From Lachnospiraceae bacterium UBA3332 (GTDB lineage: Bacteria; Bacillota; Clostridia; Lachnospirales; Lachnospiraceae), in contig DERU01000227.1 in the NCBI GenBank assembly GCA_002361095.1, positions 1 through 9,502 on the forward strand: DNA of 9,502 nt. Reading direction: 5' to 3'. The position numbers and the translations under genes are program-made. The first letter of the stretch is position 1. Every line of letters begins with the position of its first letter. Below are positions 6,073 through 9,502 of this stretch, piece after piece. The notes beneath the pieces were generated by a model. It saw only the letters and a list, made by a program, of their open reading frames with translations, ran no database searches and was not told where the DNA came from.

Positions 6073-7389
6073 ATGAATATTATATTGTTGTCCGGAGGAT
6101 CCGGCAAGAGGCTTTGGCCGCTTTCCAATGATATCCGCTCCAAGCAGTTTATTAAAATATTCGAGTCCGGAAACGGGGAATATGAATCCATGGTGCAGCG
6201 CATATACCGGCAGCTTCGGGAGACGGATCCGAATGCTTTTGTGACGATTGCGACATCCAAAACCCAGGTTTCCGCGATCCACAACCAGATCGGGGAGGAA
6301 GTGGAAATATGTGTGGAACCCTGCCGCAAAGACACATTTCCCGCGCTGGCGCTGGCTGCCGCTTATTTGCATGATTTAAAGGGGCTTGCGCAGGAGGAAA
6401 TTGTGGTGGTTTGTCCGGTGGATCCTTATGTGGAATCGGAATATTTTGCCGCTTTGTCCGAAATGGAAAGGATTTTAAAGGAAGGGGACGCAAATCTTGT
6501 TTTGCTGGGGATTACGCCCTCCTATCCGAGCGAAAAATACGGATATATCCTGCCGGCGGATGCAAAAAAGGTGAGCCGTGTGAGCCGGTTTAAAGAAAAA
6601 CCGAACCAAAAAGAAGCGGCGGAATGGATTTCGCAGGGGGCTTTGTGGAACGGCGGCGTATTTGCTTTCAGGCTGGGGTTCATGCTGGAAAAGGCGAAAG
6701 AACAAATCGGTACGTCGGATTACGACGAACTGTATGCCCGCTATATGCAGCTGGACGCTGTCAGCTTTGACCGCGTTGTGGCGGAACAGGAAAGAAACAT
6801 GAAAGTCCTGCGCTTTTTAGGGGCTTGGAAAGACTTGGGAACCTGGAATACCCTGACCGAGGCGATGGAGGAAAACAGCGTCGGCAATGCGATTTTAAAT
6901 CCCTCCTGTGAAAACGTGCATGTGGTCAACGAGTTGGATGTTCCGGTGCTGTGCATGGGGTTAAAGGATGTGGTGGTTTCCGCCAGCCCGGAGGGAATTT
7001 TGATTTCCGACAAGGAGCAGTCCAGCTATATCAAACCCTATGTGGATCAGATGAACCAGCGCATCATGTTTGCGGAGAAGTCCTGGGGAAGCTTTCGGGT
7101 CATTGACGTGGAAGATGCCAGTATGACGATCAAGGTAACTTTGAATCCGGGCTGTTCCATGAATTACCACAGCCATGAGAGAAGGGATGAGGTCTGGACC
7201 ATTATTTCCGGCGAGGGGCGCACGATCGTGGACGGTATGGAACAGCCTGTACAGGCGGGGGACGTAGTGACGATGCAGGCGGGATGCCGCCATACAATCC
7301 TTGCGGACACCGAACTGAAGGTGATAGAAGTACAGCTGGGCAAGGAGATCAGCGTATATGACAAGCGAAAATTCGAACCGGAGCGCTAG
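6073..7389 (+). CDS. manC: mannose-1-phosphate guanylyltransferase-like enzyme with C-terminal cupin domain
   Basis: A 438-residue protein with two domains. The N-terminal nucleotidyltransferase (about 1-265) opens with LLSGGSGKRLWPLS (5-18) and the SKQF lysine (24). It continues with KYGYILP (155-161), FKEKP (173-177), WNGGVFAF (192-199) and AWKDLGTW (251-258). The C-terminal part (about 335-430) is a cupin like that of type II PMI/GMP proteins: metal-site residues YHSHERRDEVW (365-375) and a later RHT (406-408). It should make GDP-mannose from mannose-1-P and GTP, supplying Gmd. The start at 6073, directly at the conserved MNIILLSGG N-terminus and 4 bp after fcl, is preferred over an upstream in-frame ATG at 5878 inside fcl. 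Several motifs are non-standard (CPVDPYVE at 114-121 where PSDH is usual; WNGGVF for WNSGIF; KSWG for KPWG), so it belongs to a divergent subfamily and the substrate is likely but not certain. Confidence 0.85.
   Translation: MNIILLSGGSGKRLWPLSNDIRSKQFIKIFESGNGEYESMVQRIYRQLRETDPNAFVTIATSKTQVSAIHNQIGEEVEICVEPCRKDTFPALALAAAYLHDLKGLAQEEIVVVCPVDPYVESEYFAALSEMERILKEGDANLVLLGITPSYPSEKYGYILPADAKKVSRVSRFKEKPNQKEAAEWISQGALWNGGVFAFRLGFMLEKAKEQIGTSDYDELYARYMQLDAVSFDRVVAEQERNMKVLRFLGAWKDLGTWNTLTEAMEENSVGNAILNPSCENVHVVNELDVPVLCMGLKDVVVSASPEGILISDKEQSSYIKPYVDQMNQRIMFAEKSWGSFRVIDVEDASMTIKVTLNPGCSMNYHSHERRDEVWTIISGEGRTIVDGMEQPVQAGDVVTMQAGCRHTILADTELKVIEVQLGKEISVYDKRKFEPER
7342..7347 (+). promoter_or_regulatory. 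internal ribosome binding site for manA inside the manC 3' end
   Basis: AAGGAG lies within the last codons of the manC-like gene, 10 bases before the manA ATG at 7358. It supports a 32-bp overlapping start in a different frame and coupled translation of the two genes. Confidence 0.7.
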
Positions 7390-8365
7390 CCCGTTTTTGC
7401 TCAAGCCGGCCGGAAAGGACTATCTTTGGGGAGGGAACCGCTTAAACGACGATTTTTCCAAAGAAATTGCGCTCAGTCCTTTGGCGGAAACCTGGGAGTG
7501 CTCCACCCACCCGGACGGCCCCAGTATTGTGGCAGGGGGGGAGCATGCGGGCAAAACGCTGACTGACCTTTTGCGGGAACATCCCGAGTATTTGGGATCC
7601 CATCCAAGGCGCAAAGGGGAACTGCCCATTTTGATTAAACTTATAGATGCCAAAAAGGATTTGTCGGTGCAGGTGCATCCGGACGACGCTTATGCCATGG
7701 AAAAGGAAAACGGTTCCCTTGGCAAAACGGAAATGTGGTATGTGCTGGATGCCGCGAAGGACGCAAAACTCATTTACGGTTTTCATCACGATATGCAGAA
7801 AGAGGCTTTGCGGAAAAGCCTGGAGACGGGAACGGTCGGGAAGTACCTGCAGAAGGTTCCGGTAAAGAAGGACGATGTTTTTTTGGTGGAAGCAGGAACC
7901 GTACACGGAATCGGAGCAGGCGTATTGCTGGCGGAGATTCAGGAGAGTTCCAATTTAACCTATAGGCTTTATGATTATGACCGTGTGGACAAAGACGGGA
8001 AAAAAAGGGAACTGCATATACAAAAAGCGCTGGATGTTGCAAATTTAAAAAGCAGCGCAGAACCCAGGCAGCCGCTTCGCGTATTGCAGTATAAGAAAGG
8101 GTGCGCCACGGAACTTTTGTGCCGGTGCAAGTATTTTCAAGTGGAACGGCAGCTGGTCAATACGGAACGGTGCAGGCAGATGGCGGACTTTCGGACGGGT
8201 GAAAACTCTTTTCAGGTATTGCTGTGCGTCGGCGGCTGCGGCGTTTTGCTGGAAGAGGGCAAAACGGCGATTCATTTTTTTAAAGGGGATTGTATTTTTG
8301 TACCCGCATGTTCCAATCCGTTAAAAATCCATGGAAAGGCCCAAATGCTCAAAGTGGAATGTTGA
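7358..8365 (+). CDS. manA: mannose-6-phosphate isomerase, class I (zinc-dependent)
   Basis: A 335-residue class I phosphomannose isomerase of the short bacterial type. LKPAGKDYLWGGNRL (15-29) and LAETWECSTHPDGPS (42-56) are typical of the N-terminus. The zinc ligands can be placed as Gln105 and His107 in VQVHPDD (104-110), Glu125 in KTEMWYV (123-129), and His183 in GTVHGIG (180-186). AEIQESSNLTYRLYDYDRVD (192-211) carries the active-site arginine region. A C-terminal cupin-like part (about 255-335) completes the fold. It interconverts fructose-6-P and mannose-6-P, so it feeds carbon into the GDP-mannose/GDP-fucose branch. The start overlaps the manC-like gene by 32 bp and has a good AAGGAG site. 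Because the ManC-like protein also has a cupin, isomerase activity may be duplicated. A phosphomannomutase is needed between this step and ManC and is not in the window. Confidence 0.93.
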   Translation: MTSENSNRSASPFLLKPAGKDYLWGGNRLNDDFSKEIALSPLAETWECSTHPDGPSIVAGGEHAGKTLTDLLREHPEYLGSHPRRKGELPILIKLIDAKKDLSVQVHPDDAYAMEKENGSLGKTEMWYVLDAAKDAKLIYGFHHDMQKEALRKSLETGTVGKYLQKVPVKKDDVFLVEAGTVHGIGAGVLLAEIQESSNLTYRLYDYDRVDKDGKKRELHIQKALDVANLKSSAEPRQPLRVLQYKKGCATELLCRCKYFQVERQLVNTERCRQMADFRTGENSFQVLLCVGGCGVLLEEGKTAIHFFKGDCIFVPACSNPLKIHGKAQMLKVEC

Positions 8366-8370
8366 CGGGA

Positions 8371-8378
8371 AGGGGGAG
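8371..8378 (+). promoter_or_regulatory. strong ribosome binding site for the sugar phosphotransferase
   Basis: AGGGGGAG sits 5 bases before the ATG at 8384, in the 18-bp gap after the manA stop codon. It is one of the best Shine-Dalgarno matches in the window and fixes the start of the last gene. Confidence 0.7.
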
Positions 8379-8383
8379 CAAGG

Positions 8384-9502
8384 ATGTATCAGAGAAAATC
8401 AAGGCTTCAGAATCTGATTGTGATGATGCTGGATTGTATTTGCATTACCGTCAGCCTGATTACCGCCAATTATATCAGAAACGGAAGTTTTTTTTACAGC
8501 GACAATGCAAGGATGGATTTCGGGCTGCTGCTGGGAGTCTGCCTTACCGTCTATTTGGCGGTCAATCTGTTTCGGAATCTGAATAATAAATTTTTTTTGC
8601 GGGGACCTTTGCATGAGTTGGCCTGCATTGTCCGGAACAATGTGCTGCTGTTTTGCGGGGCTGCGGTGATCCTCTATTTTTTGAGCCTGCTGGATGCCTA
8701 TTCCCGCCTTGTCTTTTTGTATTTCATTTTGCTGGACTGTTTGTGTATGTTTGCGGCGCACCAGATTTGGAAACGGATTCTGCCTGTCCTGTACCGCTAT
8801 TTCGGGGAAACGAGAAAAATTCTTTTGGTGGCGGATTTACGCAATGCCGCCGCTTTGGTACAGGACATGGAAAGCATAAAGGATTACAGCTATGAATTGA
8901 CGGGTATTGTGCTGCTGGATCAGGAAAATCCGGGCAGGGAAGTGGAAGGCATCAGGGTGGTGGCCGACCGGACCGGACTGGTGGAATACTGCCGTAACGC
9001 TTCCCTGGATGAAGTGATTGTGGTGGCAGAGGAGGCTTCTGCACAGGAGGCGGCAGGCGGGGACTCTGCGGCCGGGATTTTGGACGTGATGGAAGATTTG
9101 GCGCAGATGGGCATCACCATCCATTACCACATCCCGGTGCCGGAACTCAACGGGGCGCGCCAGAAGGTGCTTTCCCAATTCGGGCGGTTTTATACGATAA
9201 CGTACGCGAACCGTGTGGTTCCGGTGGGACAGGCGCTGTTAAAACGCATGATGGATGTGGCGGGGGCGTTGGCGGGCTGTGTGGCATTGGCGGTATTGAC
9301 CGTTGTCGCCGGGCCGCTTATCAAACTGGAATCCCCCGGGCCGGTTTTTTTTGCCCAGCGCCGGGTGGGACGCAACGGCAGGATTTTTAAAATGTATAAA
9401 TTCCGTTCCATGTATGCGGATGCGGAAGAACGCAAAAAAGAATTGATGGGGCTAAACGAGATGAACGGCCTGATGTTCAAGATGGAGAATGACCCGCGTA
9501 TC
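8384..9502 (+). CDS. polyprenyl-phosphate sugar-1-phosphate transferase (priming glycosyltransferase), 3' end outside window
   Basis: The frame is open for 373 codons to the window edge; relatives are about 460-480 residues, so roughly the last 90-110 are missing. The N-terminus has about four membrane segments (near residues 10-30, 46-64, 86-103 and 107-126). A soluble CoA-binding-like domain follows (about 143-250). The sugar-transferase domain then begins: KRMMDVAGALAGC (287-299) starts the membrane re-entrant helix, followed by ESPGPVFFAQRRVG (316-329), NGRIFKMYKFRSM (331-343) and DAEERK (346-351). NEMNGLMFKMENDPRI (358-373) is also typical. Such enzymes (WbaP/WcaJ/CpsE class) move a sugar-1-phosphate from a nucleotide sugar to undecaprenyl phosphate at the inner face of the membrane, starting the repeat unit. 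The sugar cannot be read from the sequence. It follows manA closely and is likely in the same operon. Two eight-T tracts lie early in the gene. Confidence 0.92.
   Translation, partial: MYQRKSRLQNLIVMMLDCICITVSLITANYIRNGSFFYSDNARMDFGLLLGVCLTVYLAVNLFRNLNNKFFLRGPLHELACIVRNNVLLFCGAAVILYFLSLLDAYSRLVFLYFILLDCLCMFAAHQIWKRILPVLYRYFGETRKILLVADLRNAAALVQDMESIKDYSYELTGIVLLDQENPGREVEGIRVVADRTGLVEYCRNASLDEVIVVAEEASAQEAAGGDSAAGILDVMEDLAQMGITIHYHIPVPELNGARQKVLSQFGRFYTITYANRVVPVGQALLKRMMDVAGALAGCVALAVLTVVAGPLIKLESPGPVFFAQRRVGRNGRIFKMYKFRSMYADAEERKKELMGLNEMNGLMFKMENDPRI

Noticed and set aside
5365..6372. 335-codon open frame on the minus strand
   Set aside because: It lies antisense to fcl and manC, which both have clear family motifs. 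Its translation is rich in Arg, Pro and Ser with no recognisable domain, typical of a shadow frame.
1..9502. CRISPR arrays, tRNA or rRNA genes, insertion sequences
   Set aside because: No regularly spaced repeats, cloverleaf-like segments, terminal inverted repeats or transposase-like proteins were seen on either strand.

Overview
The window looks like part of a surface-polysaccharide (capsule or exopolysaccharide) locus from a Gram-positive anaerobe of the Clostridia, most like Lachnospiraceae. This is inferred from the short purine-rich Shine-Dalgarno sites, a sigma-A type promoter, densely packed co-directional genes and the style of the proteins; no marker gene fixes the taxon. All supported genes are on the + strand.

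Layout. Bases 1-116 hold the last 37 codons of an unidentified gene, followed by a good intrinsic terminator (163-207). A consensus-like sigma-A promoter (211-239) drives a small ECF-type RNA polymerase sigma factor (299-832). The 3' end of the sigma gene contains a second terminator-like hairpin with an eight-T tract (769-811), inside the coding sequence. From 879 a run of six genes follows: a bifunctional L-fucokinase / fucose-1-phosphate guanylyltransferase (fkp, 879-3926), GDP-mannose 4,6-dehydratase (gmd, 3954-5003), GDP-L-fucose synthase (fcl, 5127-6068), a mannose-1-phosphate guanylyltransferase with a C-terminal cupin (manC-like, 6073-7389), a class I mannose-6-phosphate isomerase (manA, 7358-8365) and the first 373 codons of a polyprenyl-phosphate sugar phosphotransferase (8384 to the window end). 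The last gene is open at the right edge. Junctions are short (27, 4 and 18 bp, and one 32-bp overlap) except for a 123-bp structured gap between gmd and fcl.

How the genes work together. ManA turns fructose-6-P into mannose-6-P. A phosphomannomutase, not present here, would give mannose-1-P. The ManC-like enzyme makes GDP-mannose, and Gmd and Fcl convert it to GDP-L-fucose. Fkp makes the same product from free L-fucose. The locus therefore encodes both de novo and salvage routes to GDP-fucose next to a priming glycosyl-1-phosphate transferase that would start a lipid-linked repeat unit. The simplest reading is a fucosylated surface glycan whose fucose can come from central metabolism or from scavenged (for example host) fucose.

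The enzymes belong to known families. The less ordinary points are the pairing of both fucose routes in one operon, the terminator embedded in the sigma-factor gene with its hydrophobic C-terminal tail, the structured gmd-fcl gap, and the non-canonical motifs of the ManC-like enzyme. I saw no CRISPR array, tRNA, rRNA, insertion sequence or transposase.
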